64,000 nucleotides of DNA, taken from NCBI RefSeq assembly GCF_027579695.1, contig NC_083577.1, positions 43,440,198 through 43,504,197 on the forward strand. The letters are read 5' to 3'. Position numbers and translations under genes: made by a program. The DNA comes from Neoarius graeffei. Taxonomy: Eukaryota > Chordata > Actinopteri > Siluriformes > Ariidae. Under the pieces are notes generated by a model, which had not been told where the DNA came from, did not search any database, and saw only the letters and a list, made by a program, of their open reading frames with translations. Position 1 is the stretch's first letter, and the number at the start of each line of letters is the position of its first letter. Positions 1-12,944 of the stretch are shown here, one piece after another.

Positions 1-3000
1 CCAGTATAATAGCCATCATTTCTGCTGAAAAAATTGACAAGTGATCTGACGTCCTTTTCCCAATACTTACATTGTAGCTGGGGATGAATACTGCTGCTCC
101 TGTCTTACCAGTTTCGTCTTTAGAAGCATCTGTATCATATATATCTGTGTCGTGTCATCATACATTACTTCTAAATACTGCTGTACATTCTGATAAAAAA
201 CTCTGGATTTTGCAGTCTCCTTAGTTTCCAAATTTACAATAGGGAAATAAAATAACCAAGGGGGAATGATTGACCTTGTAATTGTTTTGCAAAGAGGAAT
301 GTCACTGATCCCCAATTGATCTGCCTGCTGATTACCATCCCACCCAAAACTGCGTATGGGTCGACCATACTCCCAGCATTCCCTTAGTACCTGTTTGGTT
401 GGGTGATTATCGTCATGACCCTGTAGGTTTAGCCAGTATGACACTGATAATTTCAGTCGCCTGAGGTCCAGTGGCATCTCCCCTGCTTCCACCTGAAGTG
501 CTGGGACTGGAGAGGTCCTGAAGGCACCACAGCATATACGGAGGGCTTTGGCTTGTATCTTGTTTAGCTCTAACAAGGAAGACTTGGCTGCTGAATTATA
601 TGCTATACATCCATAATCCAATACTGGTCGGATTAGGGCACTATAAATTCTTTTCAAGGATGTGCTTGATGCCCCCCAGTCATTCCCTGCTAAGCATTTC
701 AGAATATTAATTCCCTTTTTACATTTGTCTATAACCTTTTGAATATGAACTTTAAAAGAAAGTTTGATATCGAACCATACACCAAGGTATCTTAAATTAT
801 CCGTTTGCTTGAGTGGCTGCCCATACAACCTGAGGTCTACTGTAGGGTTAACCCTTTTCTTTGAGAAACATATAACTTGTGTCTTTTCAACAGATAAATG
901 AAACCCCCACTCATGTGACCGTCTTTCAACCTCGTTTATAGCTATTTGCATTCTGTTCCTCAGACTATCAGAATTTCGGCCTCTCACCCACAGTGCCCCA
1001 TCATCTGCATAAAGTGCTCTACTGATTCTGGAGTCAATATTGTTAAAAACATCATTAATCATTATATTAAATAGAATTGGGCTGCAGACGCTACCCTGTG
1101 GGGTACCATTTCCTATAGAGTAGATATTTGAATGGCTCGCTCCAACTCTTACCTCTATAGTTCTATTCCTTAAAAAATCTCTAATCCAATTGAACATTTT
1201 ACCTTCTATTCCCATTTTATTCAACTTAAGTAAAAGACCCTCTTTCCAGAGCATATCATATGCTTTTTCAATATCAAAGAACATTGCCAAGACTGACTCC
1301 TTGTTTGCTTGAGCTTTCCTAATTTCATTTTCTAGGCAGATTATTGGATCCATAGTAGTACGGCCATTTCTAAAACCACTTTGATGTGGAGAGAAAAGAC
1401 TTCTTTTTCAATCTCATATACTAACCTCTTAGTTATCATCCTTTCCATCAACTTGCAAAGATTGGATGTTAGTGCTACAGGCCTATAGCTTTTGACCTCT
1501 GCTTTATCTTTACTTGGTTTAGCTATAGGTACCACTACTGAATGTTTCCAGCTAGAGGGCAGCTTACCTTGCTCCCAAATTTTATTGTATAACTTTAAAA
1601 TCACACTTTTAGCCACATCAGATAATTGTTCAATCATTTTATAACAAATTCTGTCTTTACCTGGAGATGTATTTTTAACACCCACTAACGCTCTTTTCAG
1701 TTCAAATAATGTAAAATTCTTATCAAGTGCACTCTCACTTATATCTTTCTTTCCTAATAAGTTTCCATTATCTTCAATCATTTTTGTTCTCCATAGTAAC
1801 TCATTTGATAAGTTTTTAGAGCTATGCACTTTAACAAAGGCCCTAGCAAGCATCTCTGCTTTTTCATCATTATTTACTGCTTCACCATCACTATCTTTAA
1901 TTACTGGTAAAGAGAAATCCCTTCTTATTCCTCCCATCTTTCTGATCATTCCCCATACCTCAGTGACCTTAACTTCTGATCCAGTAATATTACAGAAACT
2001 CCTCCAGTAATTCCTCTTAGTTTCCCTTATTACTCTTTTAGCTTGAGACCGTGCCTTTTTATATAGTATTAAATTATTGAAGGAATGATTTGATTTCACC
2101 ATTCTGAATGCTTTGTTTCTGGCTTTGACCGCTTTTTTACATTCATCTGACCACCATGGCACCATTTTCTTTTCCCTTATCCCAGAAGACTCACCCAGAA
2201 CCTCCTCTGCTGACTCATATAATATATTTGTGATTATGGAATTTACTAATTCAACATCATTGCTTAAGTTTGACATATTCTCCATAAGTTTGCCACTTGC
2301 CTTCATACTATATAGCCCCCAATTAGCCTTTCTCATTTTCCATCTTGGGTACGAGTTTTCTTCTAAATTAACATTCTGCTCTTGTATCTTGGTCCAAATT
2401 GGGTAATGATCACTTCCTAATGGGTTATTATTAAGAACTTCCCACCGACTGACTCCTGCTAATCGTTCTGAAAGTAAGGTAAGGCCAAGTGCTGATTCTG
2501 TTCCATGTACTAGATCAAACCTAGTGCCTGTTCCATCATTTAAACAGACTAGATTGTGGTCATCCATAAACTCCTCAACAGTACTCCCATTATCATCTGT
2601 TCTTATGCTTCCCCATAATGTGTTATAAGCACTGAAGTCTCCACATAAAATATTTCTACAATCTCCCTCCACACAAAAACTATCTAAAAAATCTCTTCTA
2701 ATCCTTTGGCAAGGGTTATAGAAGTTAATTATTTTAAAATTATTTTAAACCCACCAATACTTCCACTGATATTGATTCAATTTCTTTATTTATATTTTGT
2801 GCTTTGTAATTAAGTCCCTGTTGAATAAATGTGGCTACTCCCCCACCTGTTCCTAGGCTTCTATCTTTGCGTACTGCTACATATCCATAGATTATAAAGT
2901 CAAGTGATGGCTTTAACCATGTTTCTTGGATACAAATGATATTTGGTTTAACCTGCTGTTCCTCAAAAAAAATGTTTAAATTCTTGCCCATTCGCAATTA

Positions 3001-3015
3001 AACTCCTGGCATTCC
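1..3015 (-). pseudogene. LINE ORF2: endonuclease, reverse transcriptase, RNase H start
   Basis: This polyprotein would nick target DNA and copy the LINE RNA. The APE-type endonuclease opens with QWNARSL near 3010 and continues with IICIQETWL and GDFSAYNTLWGS (about 2640). The RT has SPGKDRICY, the YRPVALT block and the catalytic YADD near 1003-1014. The RNase H segment starts near 140 with a TDASKD-type motif and continues to a FSAEMMAI motif at the window edge. Frame changes occur near 2970-2990, near 2735, near 1390 (start of RT palm) and near 140 (RT/RNase H junction), so no active protein is made. The conserved motifs leave little doubt about the family. Confidence 0.85.
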
Positions 3016-3036
3016 ACTGTAATATGGACAGTACCA

Positions 3037-4216
3037 TTATAAAACACCACCACATGATTGCTGACTTTCAGAAACTCTGGTTGCTAATACTGCATTTACA
3101 GACTCAAAGGATAATTCCCCTATATCAAGGTACTTTTCTGCTGCTCTTGTGATAATCTTTATTCTCTCTGTTCTGCTATCTGTCTGTGCTGAGCAATTGA
3201 CAACTTCCACTATGAAGGCAACAAATTTTTTCTTCTCCACAATCAAGGTGTCTTCAGAAATTTTGTAATTCAAAGGTTGTGCAGCTGTTTGAGTAGGAGG
3301 TTGAGACACAGACACTGCTTTAGCATCAGATCGTACTTTGCTATCTACCTTTTTGATTGCATCAGCATAGGTAAGCTTCTCCTTCACCCTTATGTTTTGA
3401 ATCCGTACTGCTCTTTTATGGGCCTCACATCCTTTATAAGCAGCGCTGTGCTCCCCTCCACAGTTACAACACTTTATTTTAGTTCCTACAGCACAATTAC
3501 CATATTCATGTTCCCCCCCCACACTTAGCACACCTGGCTTTACCCCTACAGGCTGCAGCAATATGCCCAAACCTTTGGCATTTAAAACACCTTGTTGGTG
3601 GAGGAATGTATGATCGTACTGCATAACTAACATACCCAATCTTAACTCTTTTCGGTAATCGCTCTTCGTCCAGAGCTATCGTAACTGACAAACTAGGACT
3701 TGTAACTCCATCTCTTGTAATAGGCAAAAGTTTCACCTTGGTGACTCTAACCCCTTTCATGTTAACTCGGATCTGTTCCTCTGTCAACTCAGTAGATATT
3801 CCAGATATCACACCCATACACTTTCCCTTTTCCTCCCACACTTGCGGCTTTATCGCTTTCCCCAATAGTGTTTTACACTTCATTAACCCCTGCTGCTGGT
3901 CTCTATCCCTACACACAACCATCAAATTGCCATCTCTTAAAGTTTTGACTGTTTGTACTTCACCTACTAGCTTGTATACTGCCTCGCTAACTTTTAAAGG
4001 ATTTAGAGTACACGGGAATTGGAATCTAAGGATAACTTTTATTTCATTTCTTTTACCTTCCTCTCTCCTCTCTTCATCAGGTTCTAGTTCTTTCCTTTTC
4101 TTACATCCTCGATTGACCCTCTGCCATTCTCCTGAGTATGTATTTCTCTCATTGTAGTCGCCTGATGCTAGATCATCACCTTCGTCTGCCTCCTCAATCT
4201 CCTCCATCTCACTCAC
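3037..4216 (-). pseudogene. LINE ORF1, gag-like RNA-binding protein, frameshifted
   Basis: This would be the nucleic-acid-binding ORF1 protein of the LINE. The N-terminal part (ATG at 4216) is acidic and then lysine-rich (ELEPDEERREEGKR). A knuckle CFKCQRFGHIAAAC (CX2CX4HX4C) lies near 3570-3610, followed by CAKCGG, and a third Cys/His cluster (CCNCGGEH) near 3450-3480. The frame breaks at the second knuckle inside a run of eight G on the coding strand (+ strand C run 3513-3520), reaching a stop at once. The other frame runs on to 3037 with the third knuckle and a lysine-rich tail. One extra G in the run explains the break. Confidence 0.8.
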
Positions 4217-5771
4217 TTCCTGGATTTACCTCACTTCCTGCAAATCCCGGATCACACCTCACCCCCAAAAGTCATTAGTCTTTCCTTCATTCAGTTTATT
4301 AGGGCCCGAGCACCGTTCGGTGCGAAGACCCTATTGTTTTTCAAAGTATTATTATTATTTTTCTGTCGCGCTTGGCTTTTTTTGAGGCATTTCCCATGCA
4401 CGAAAACTCATGAAATTTGATACACACATCAGTCATTGTAACCGCTTCTCAGCCACAGACGTTTGGCCCCAGGCGTGGCCCAGGGACTTCATAGCGCCCC
4501 CTAATGCCATGGAGTCCTTGGATTGGCATATAGTTTCAGCTACACATACCAAATTCGGTAAGTGTATAGTTCGTCCCAAGTTGAACAACTTTCATATATA
4601 CATTGCATTAGCCACGCCCAACAGGAACTGAGGTAATTGGGCTTATATGCGTTTGGACACATGGTCATTTTTAACGTACTCCTCCTAGACGGTTCATCAG
4701 ATTCATGTCAAACTTGGCAAACATGATGCCAAGATATTGCTGATGTTGAATTGCAAAGGGATTTTTGATATGTTGTAATATGTTGAAATGGCAATATTAT
4801 GAATTTTAATACTCACCACATAAACAGGAAATGTGTCATGAAGTCATAATACATTTAATGATTTGGCTGAAACCTTTCAGGTAATTAGAGAATGTGATTA
4901 TTATGACATCTAGATGCCCAATATGCCTGTCTGGTATAGTGCCACCAACTGGCCAAGGAAAGAATAGGGTTTTGAATATGTGTTTTTTGACACGATGAAT
5001 TTTAACATGCTCCTCCTAGACGGTTCATGAGATTCATGTGAAATTTGTTATACTTGATGCCAAGATGTTGCTGATATTAAATAGCAAAGGGATTTTTGAT
5101 ATCTTGTAATATGTTGAAATGGCCTTATGATTTTAATATCTTGCCACATAAACAGGAAATGTGTCAGAAAGCCACAGTGCATTGACTGTATGGTCGGACA
5201 CTTCTTACTTCAATAGATATTATGATTATTATGATAACCTGATGCCCAATGGGCCTGCCTGTTATAGCACCACCACCTGGCCAAGCAGGAAATGTGCCAG
5301 AAATTGGCAATGTCTTAACTGACTGATCTGATACTTTACAAAATATTGTGTATTATGATTGTGATGATATTCACATGTGTCATTCAGATGCCTGGCACAG
5401 CGCCACCATCTGGCCAATTAGGAAATGTGCCAGAAATTGGCAATGCCTTAACTGATTGATCTGATACTTTACAAAATATTGTGTATTATGATTGTGATGA
5501 TATTCACATGTGTAATTCAGATGCCTAGCACAGCGCCACCACCTGGCCAAGCAGGAAATGGGCAAAAAATGTTCAATTCATTGATGGATTGATCTGAAAC
5601 TTTACAAAATATTGGATATTGTGATTCTGATGATATTGACACGTCTAATTCACAGGCCTAGCACAGTATCACCATCTGGCCAAGCAGGAAATGTGCCAAA
5701 AATTTTCAATGCTTTGACAAATTGATCTATGACATGCCTGACATAGCGCCACCAACACACTCACACTCATA

Positions 5772-6590
5772 AGGGGTGTTCACACGGCAACTTTTACTCC
5801 GGTGTAGCACCGGGGCTGCCCTGGTAGAGCGTTCGCACAGTACAAAGTTATACCAGTGTAGCCCCTGAAAGCTGCTTAAACTGGTGCAAATCTAACCCTG
5901 CTCGGGAGGTGGTTTAAGAAATTTACCACTAAATGCTAGTTTGCGGGGCAGCACCAATATAAAATGGGACGTCTGAACGCTACAGTGGTAGACTCGCTAC
6001 GTGTGAGGAGAGTTGATTACATACGGGCATTGCATAATTTGCATCCTGGTATTTTGCGCTTCCAAAATGGCGAATATCAACAACAACAGAACTGCGTGTC
6101 TTCCAGTGTTGCCAGATTGGGCGGTTTTAAGTGCATTTTGGCGGATTTGAACATATTTTGGGCTGGAAAACGTCAGCAATATCTGGCAACACTGGTGTCT
6201 TCATCCACATTGTTTTCCCAGCGCTTGATGATGCCATGACAACCGGGAAAAGGAAGTACATTTTCACGCATGTGCATATTTCATTTCTGCATTATTACTA
6301 TCGGAAATGATAGTAATAATGATAGGAAATGATAGTAATAAAAGGAAATGATATAAAAACTTCATTACTATCAAAGGAAATTACAGTAATAAAGTTTTTG
6401 CGACTATTGCATGGTCGCAAAAACTGCCGTGTGACTGCAAGTGGGGCTGCACCGGTGCTAACACGCTTCTCTCTAGTAAGCAGGGTTGTGACGTGTGAAC
6501 GCTCCACAAAATTTACACCGGTATAAGATATATCGCAACAAAATACATCGGTGCAGCATCGATGCAAATATGTGCCATGTGAACACCCCT
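5772..6590. mobile_element. TIR DNA transposon / MITE inside repeat unit A
   Basis: The left end AGGGGTGTTCACACGGCA is matched in inverse at the right end (TGCCATGTGAACACCCCT). It is flanked by ATA on both sides (5769-5771 and 6591-6593), a possible 3-bp target duplication as in PIF/Harbinger. About 819 bp with no transposase; the interior has self-complementary TAATAA stretches near 6295-6390. Superfamily placement is tentative. Confidence 0.65.
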
Positions 6591-6679
6591 ATAGTGGAGC
6601 TCCGAGCGGAGCATCATACAGGTACCTAAGAAAAAATGGTAAACCCATGGAGTCGATTTTTTGTGGTTTGTCCGTGAAC

Positions 6680-7272
6680 GTATACCACCAGTCATACACG
6701 CTGCCTAGTGGTCAGTGTTAGTAATTACCAGTCATACACACACCGCCTAGTGGCCAGTGTTAGTAATTACCAGTTATATACACACCGCCTAGTGGCCAGT
6801 GTTAGTAATTACCAGTCATACACACCGCCTAATGGGCGGCACGGTGGTGTAGTGGTTAGCGCTGTCGCCTCACAGCAAGAAGGTCCGGGTTCGAGCCCCG
6901 TGGCCAGCGAGGGCCTTTCTGTGCGGAGTTTGCATGTTCTCCTCGTGTCCGCATGGGTTTCCTCCGGGTGCTCCGGTTTCCCCCACAGTCCAAAGACATG
7001 CAGGTTAGGTTAACTGGTGACTTTAAATTGACCATAGGTGTGAGTGTGAATGGTTGTCTGTGTCTATGTGTCAGCCCTGTGATGACCTGGCGACTTGTCC
7101 AGGGTGTACCCCGCCTTTTGCCTGTAGTCAGCTGGGATAGGCTCCAGCTTGCCTGCCACCCTGTAGAACAGGATAAAGCGGCTAGAGATAATGAGATGAG
7201 ATGAGACACACCGCCTAGTGGTCAGTGTTAGTAATTACCAGTCATACACACCGCCTAGTGGCCAGTGCTAGT
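6680..7272. repeat. About 42-bp minisatellite split by a SINE
   Basis: Units carrying GCCTAGTGGCCAGTGTTAG start near 6703, 6745, 6787 and 6827 and resume at 7213 and 7253 after a SINE. The period is 40-42 bp. Confidence 0.8.
6834..7205 (+). mobile_element. tRNA-derived SINE (Mermaid-like) copy 1
   Basis: The head has a tRNA-like A box (TGGTGTAGTGGTTAGCGC) and B box (GGTTCGAGCCCC), then a long body and an (ATGAG)n tail. At least four other near-full copies and two decayed ones occur in the window. It sits inside the 42-bp minisatellite, so the target duplication cannot be separated from the repeat units. The name 'Mermaid-like' rests on general resemblance only. Confidence 0.85.
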
Positions 7273-7431
7273 GTGTAAAGAAATAAAACAAAAAGAGACT
7301 GGCTATGATATTAGAAAATTCTACAACCCAGAAACAGATGGGAGCTCCGCTTTTAGGCAGTGCCTAAATCTGTATATTAGTGACCTGCCATCATTGTGCA
7401 TTTTGTTGCAGACATATGAAAACTCTGCATG

Positions 7432-7433
<2 letters not shown>

Positions 7434-7468
<35 letters not shown>

Positions 7469-7572
7469 GACACAGGAAAGCAGATGACTTAAGATTACAG
7501 CGTGAGATACAGATAAGGAGGAGACACATGTATAGTTTTGTACATATATAAATGTACATTTTCACACCACAG

Positions 7573-7622
<50 letters not shown>
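7434..7622. repeat. (CA)n microsatellites in unit A tail
   Basis: Two CA runs, about 7434-7462 and 7575-7622, separated by the unit's conserved tail sequence. Matching CA runs sit at the same relative place in other units (near 9709-9742, 11744-11767, 15858-15873 and 15931-15965), so they belong to the family. Confidence 0.9.
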
Positions 7623-7625
<3 letters not shown>

Positions 7626-7795
7626 CTTTGTCTGTCTATCTCTCATCTGTCCAGCAGTCATGGCATTTGCAACATGCACATCACCTTTGAACATTTGATG
7701 AATATATGACATGTGACTGTTTTGTTGGGTGGTGGAATGTCCTGGGTTGCAGAACCACACGTGAGAGGGCCAGTCAAGGCCGCTAGCAGCTTTTT

Positions 7796-9703
7796 ATTAG
7801 GGCCCGAGCACCGTTCGGTGCGAGACCCTATTGTTTTTCGAAGTATTATTATTATTTTTCTGTTGCGCTTGGCTTTTTTTGAGGCATTTCCCATACACGA
7901 AAACTCATGAAATTTGATACACACATCAGTCATTGTAACTGCTTCTCAGCCACAGACATTTGGCCCCAGGTGTGGCCCAGGGACTTCATAGCGCCCCCTA
8001 ATGCCATGGAGTCCTTGGATTGGCATATAGTTTCAGCTACGCATACCAAATTCGGTAAGTGTATAGTTCGTCCCAAGATGAACAACTGTCATATATACAT
8101 TGCATTAGCCATGCCCAACAGGAAGTGAGGTAATTGGGCTTATATGCGTTTGGACACATGGTCATTTTTAACGTACTCCTCCTAGACGGTTCATCAGATT
8201 CATGTCAAACTTGGCAAACATGATGCCAAGATATTGCTGATGTTGAATTGCAAAGGGATTTTTGACATGTTGTAATATGTTGAAATGGCAATATTATGAA
8301 TTTTAATACTCGCTACAGAAACAGGAAATGTGTCATGAAGTCATAATACATTTAATGATTTGGCTGAAGCCTTTCCTTTTTTATAGACGCCCAATGTGCC
8401 TGTATGGTATAGTGCCACCAACTGGCCAAGGAAAGAATAGAGTTTTGAGTATGTGTGTTTTGACACATGATGAATGTTTTGACATGCTCCTGCTAGACGG
8501 TTCATGAGATTCATGTGAAATTTGTTATACGTGATGCCAAGATGTCGCTGATATTAAATTGGGAAGGGATTTTTGATGTCTTGTAATACGTTGAAATTGC
8601 CTTATAATTTTAATATCTTGCCACATAAACAGGAAATGTGTCAGAAAGCCACAGTGCATTGACTGTATGGTCGGACACTTCTTACTTCAATAGATATTAT
8701 GATTATTATGATAACCTGATGCCCAATGGGCCTGCCTGTTATAGCGCCACCACCTGGCCAAGCAGGAAATGTGCCAGAAATTGGCAATGTCTTCACTGAT
8801 TGATCTGACACTTTACAAAATATTGTGTATTATGATTGTGATGATATTCACGTGTAATTCAGATGCCTAGCACAGCGCCACCATCTGGCCAAGCAGGAAA
8901 TGTGCCAGAAATTGGCAATGCCTTAACTGATTGATCTGACACTTTACAAAATATTGTGTATTATGATTGTGATGATATTCACATGTGTAATTCAGATGCC
9001 TAGCACAGCGACACCATCTGACCAAGCAGGAAATGGGGAAAAAATTTTTATTCTTATTTTTCTGTCACGCGTGGCTTTTTTTGAGGCATTTCCCATGCAC
9101 GAAACTTTGGAGTTCTACTCAAAGTTCTACCCTTTGGATGATGTCTCACCCAACAGGAAGTGAGGTAATTGGGCTTATATGCGTTTGGACACATGGTCAT
9201 TTATAACGTACTCCTCCTAGACGGTTCATCAGATTCATGTCAAACATAAACTTGATGCCAAGATATTGCTGATACCAAGAGATTGTGAAGGGATTTTTGA
9301 TCTCCCTTTGGGATATTTGATATCCCTTTGGGATATTTGATTTTTGATATAAATGACGGACCCTAAAATGCTTTGCAGAATCATAAAGTCAATCAAGTGT
9401 AGGTCATAAAAAGATTATTCCCCAACACCTAATTATTTTTGTTTAGTGGACCGACAGCTACTGATGATATTGACACGTCTAATTCACATACCTAGCACAG
9501 TATCACCATCTGACCAAGCAGGAAATGTGCCAAAGGTTTTCAATGTTTTGACACACACACTGCAAAAAAAATCAAAAATCCCCCCCACACACACTGCAGA
9601 CACAGGAAAGCTAAGATGACTTAAGATTACAGCGTGAGATAGAGATAAGGAGGAGATATGTATAGTTTTGTACATATATAAATGTACATTTTTCACACCA
9701 CGG

Positions 9704-9748
<45 letters not shown>

Positions 9749-9915
9749 CTTTGTCTATCTCTCATCCGTCACGCAGTCATGGCATTTGCAACATGCACAT
9801 CACCTTTGAACATTTGATGAATATATGACATGTGACTGTTTTGTTGGGTGGCGGAATGTCCTGGGTTGCATAACCACATGTACAAGGGTCCATCAAGGCC
9901 ACTAGCGACTTTAAT
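7796..9915 (+). mobile_element. Palindrome-ended repeat family, unit B
   Basis: It begins directly where unit A ends, with the same GGGCCCGAGCACCG head palindrome at 7799. It carries three about 133-bp internal units (8740-9040), a rearranged segment at 9040-9480 that repeats part of the head (TGGCTTTTTTTGAGGC), a CA run, and a tail palindrome variant CCACTAGCGAC near 9898-9910. No coding content is seen. Confidence 0.65.
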
Positions 9916-12218
9916 TATTATTATTATTTTTCTGTCACGCTAGCCTTTTTTTAAGGCATTTCCCATGCACGAAAACTCATGAAATTTGAAACACACATCA
10001 GTCATTGTAACCGCTTCTCAGCCACAGACGTTTGGCCCCAGGTGTGACCCAGGGACTTCATAGTGCCCCCTAATGCATTGGAGTCCTTGGATTGGCATAT
10101 AGTTTCAGCTACGCATACCAAATTTGGTAAGTGTATAGTTCGTCCCAAGATGAACAACTGTCATATATACATTGCATTAGCCACGCCCAACAGGAAGTGA
10201 GGTAATTGGGCTTATATGCGTTTGGACACATGGTCATTTTTAACGTACTCCTCCTAGACGGTTCATCAGATTCATGTCAAACTTGGCAAACATGATGCCA
10301 AGATATTGCTGATGTTGAATTGCAAAGGGATTTTTGACATGTTGTAATATGTTGAAATGGCAATATTATGAATTTTAATAATCGCTACAGAAACAGGAAA
10401 TGTGTCATGAAGTCATAATACATTTAATGATTTGGCTGAAAACTTTCAAGTTATTAGAGAATGTGATTATTATGACAGGCGGCACGGTGGTGTAGTGGTT
10501 AGCGCTGTCGCTTCACAGCAAGAAGGTCCTGGGTTCGAGCCCCGGGGCCGGCGAGGGCCTTTCTGTGTGGAGTTTGCATGTTCTCCCCGTGTCCGCGTGG
10601 GTTTCCTCCGGGTGCTCCGGTTTCCCCCACAGTCCAAAGACATGCAGGTTAGGTTAACTGGTGACTCTAAATTGACCGTAGGTGTGAATGTGAGTGTGAA
10701 TGGTTGTCTGTGTCTGTGTGTCAGCCCTGTGATGACCTGGCGACTTGTCCGGGGTGTGCCCCGCCTTTCGCCCGTAGTCAGCTGGGATGGGCTCCGGCTT
10801 GCCTGCGACCCTGTAGAAGGATGGAGCGGCTAGAGATAATGAGATGAGATGAGATGAGATTATTATGACATCTAGATGCCCAATATGCCTGTCTGGTATA
10901 GTGCCACCAACTGGCCAAGGAAAGAATAGAGTTTTGAATATGTGTTTTTTGACACATGATGAATTTTAACATGCTCCTCCTAGACGGTTCATGAGATTCA
11001 TGTGAAATTTGTTATACGTGATGCCAAGATATCGCTGATATTTCATTGCAAAGGGATTTTTGATATCTTGTAATATGTTGAAATGGCCTTATGATTTTAA
11101 TATCTTGCCACATAAACAGGAAACGTGTCAGAAAGCCACAGTGCATTGACTGTATGGTCGGACACTTCTTACTTCAATAGATATTATGATTATTATGATA
11201 ACCTGACACCCAATGGGCCTGCCTGTTATAGCGCCACCACCTGGCCAAGCAGGAAATGTGCCAGAAATTGGCAATGCCTTAACTGACTGATCTGACACTT
11301 TACAAAATATTGTCTATTATGATTGTGATGATATTCACATGTAATTCAGATGCCTAGCACAGAACCACCACCTGGCCAAGCAGGAAATGTGCCAGAAATT
11401 GGCGATGCCTTCACTGATTGATCTGACACTTTACAAAATATTGTGTATTATGATTGTGATGATATTCACATGTGTAATTCAGATGCCTGGCACAGCGCCA
11501 CCATCTGGCCAAGCAGTAAATGGGGAAAAATGTTCAATTCATTGATGGATTGATCTGCAACTTTACAAAATATTGGATATCGTGATTCTGATGATATTGA
11601 CACGTCTAAATCATATGCCTAGCACAGTATCACCATCTGGCCAAGCAGGAAATGTGTCAAAAATGTTCAATGCTTTTATGGATTGATCTATGACATGCCT
11701 GACATAGCACCAACACCACACTCGCACTCATATACATGTAGCACGCACACACACACACACACACACAGTTGCAATCATATACACACACATGAATACTCAC
11801 GGGAATGGGTGACATATACAATTCCATGCACACACATACACACACTCACAGTCATATGCATATTTACGCATACACACATGCACTCAAGTATGCACTCACA
11901 TGCACACACATCTATGAGCACACTCTCTTTCACACACACTTTCTCTCCCTCTGACACACACACACACACACACTAATAGTGACCTGCCATCATTGTGCAT
12001 TTTGCTGTAGACATATGAATGTACATGCAGAGTTTTCATATGTCTGCAGCAAAATGTACACTTGATTACAGCGTGAGCTAGAGATAAGGAGGAGATGCAC
12101 ATCACCTTAGAACATTTGATGAATATATGACATGTGACTGTTTTGTTGGGTGGTGGAATGTCCTGGGTTGCGGAACCACATGTGCGAGGGTCTGTCAAGG
12201 CTGCTAGCGCCTTTAATT
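9916..12218 (+). mobile_element. Palindrome-ended repeat family, unit C (5'-truncated)
   Basis: It starts with the ATTATTATTTTTCTGTC segment that follows the head palindrome in other units, so the head itself is missing. About 133-bp internal repeats lie at 11230-11650, CA-rich runs at 11740-11975, and the tail ends with GGCTGCTAGCGCCTTTAATT near 12200-12217. A SINE with a clean target duplication interrupts it at 10478-10858. Confidence 0.65.
10478..10858 (+). mobile_element. tRNA-derived SINE copy 2 with target duplication
   Basis: Same SINE family, A box to (ATGAG)n tail. The duplication ATTATTATGACA is present at 10466-10477 and 10859-10870, and unit A shows the empty site near 4890. This copy therefore inserted after the surrounding repeat family had spread. 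Confidence 0.9.
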
Positions 12219-12940
12219 ATAGATGATTCTGCACGATTTGTTACATTACTGCCATCTGGAGACGAGGATGTGTATGCTCACAACAATCCGATTGGACTTC
12301 CACAACTTGTGTCTGCTGCCCTGCCTGGGTGGCTGTTGTTTACTAGTGTGGCTATTCCAAAACAATGGATGGATATATTAGCTTTTTTTTTTAGAAGACA
12401 GAAAACCAGCACATATATTAACATTAAGAGATTTTTTGTTGTTGTTGTTGAAGAACCTATATGAAAATGTCCAGAGCAAACACACACGACTTGGCAAAAG
12501 TGATGTTTGTGTCTTACGCTGTCGTCTTGCCCCATGGTTAACTTTTCTACCTTTTTCATCACAGGACTTCTTAGTGCAGCCTTTCACACAACACGGTTGT
12601 ACTATCTCACCAATGACACATGATCTAAAGATTAGAGAAGCAGCTTTCGGACCAAAATGTCACTGGCTTGATTCCCTGCACCAGCAGGAATAGCTGAAGG
12701 TGCCCTCGAGAAAGGCATCTGCCCTGTGCTCTCCTGGGTGTATGCTCACATCCCCAGATGGGTTGAATGCAGAGAAATAATTTTCACTGTGCTCTAATAT
12801 ACATGTGATGAATATTTTTTTTCCTTTAAAGGAAGAAAAGAAAGTACTTCTAGTTGACTCCAGGTGGGAAACCTAGAAAAAAAATGGATGTGGCCTTGAC
12901 CACAGAATGCCTTCAAAATGGCGATTAACCCAAAATGCAC
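12219..12940. other. Unassigned stretch between repeat units
   Basis: I recognise no gene or repeat family here. It holds poly-T and GTT runs near 12380-12450 and short open frames without conserved motifs. It separates unit C from the TTAA foldback element. Confidence 0.4.
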
Positions 12941-12944
12941 TTAA

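Larger units (their letters stand above)
1..4295 (-). mobile_element. I-clade (Nimb-like) non-LTR retrotransposon, cut by window edge
   Basis: A LINE on the - strand with two ORFs: a gag-like ORF1 with CCHC knuckles (about 3037-4216), then ORF2 with endonuclease, reverse transcriptase and the start of an RNase H domain (1-3015). RNase H after the RT together with zinc-knuckle ORF1 is the layout of the I/Nimb group of the Jockey superfamily. The 5' UTR appears to reach about 4295, where an unrelated repeat begins. The 3' end lies left of the window. All ORFs are broken by single-base frameshifts, so the copy is dead but not old. The clade is inferred from domain order, not from a tree. Confidence 0.85.
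4299..7795 (+). mobile_element. Palindrome-ended repeat family, unit A (nested insertions)
   Basis: The first of four head-to-tail copies. The head reads AGGGCCCGAG and then the palindrome GCACCG-TT-CGGTGC. The tail (7760-7795) reads GAGGGCC followed by a GGCCGCTAGCAGC near-palindrome and T-rich sequence. The middle (about 5240-5740) holds four diverged units of roughly 133 bp containing a 'CACCATCTGGCCAAGCAGGAAATGTG'-like core. No coding capacity is visible. This copy is broken by a TIR element at 5772-6590 and by a minisatellite plus SINE at 6591-7378. End hairpins, lack of long TIRs and tandem stacking suggest a non-autonomous Helitron/Helentron-type element, which is an inference. Confidence 0.65.

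Noticed and set aside
5240-5740. Possible CRISPR-like array of about 133-bp units
   Set aside because: The units are contiguous and diverged, without short repeats separated by unique spacers, and the DNA is eukaryotic.
6834-6910. tRNA gene with A and B boxes
   Set aside because: It repeats at 10478, 53106 and 59102 with an attached body and (ATGAG)n tail, so it is a SINE head.
7377-7760. Cys/Val- and Thr/His-repeat open frames in CA runs (also near 9484, 11683 and 15618)
   Set aside because: They are translations of CA/GT dinucleotide repeats with no conserved motif.
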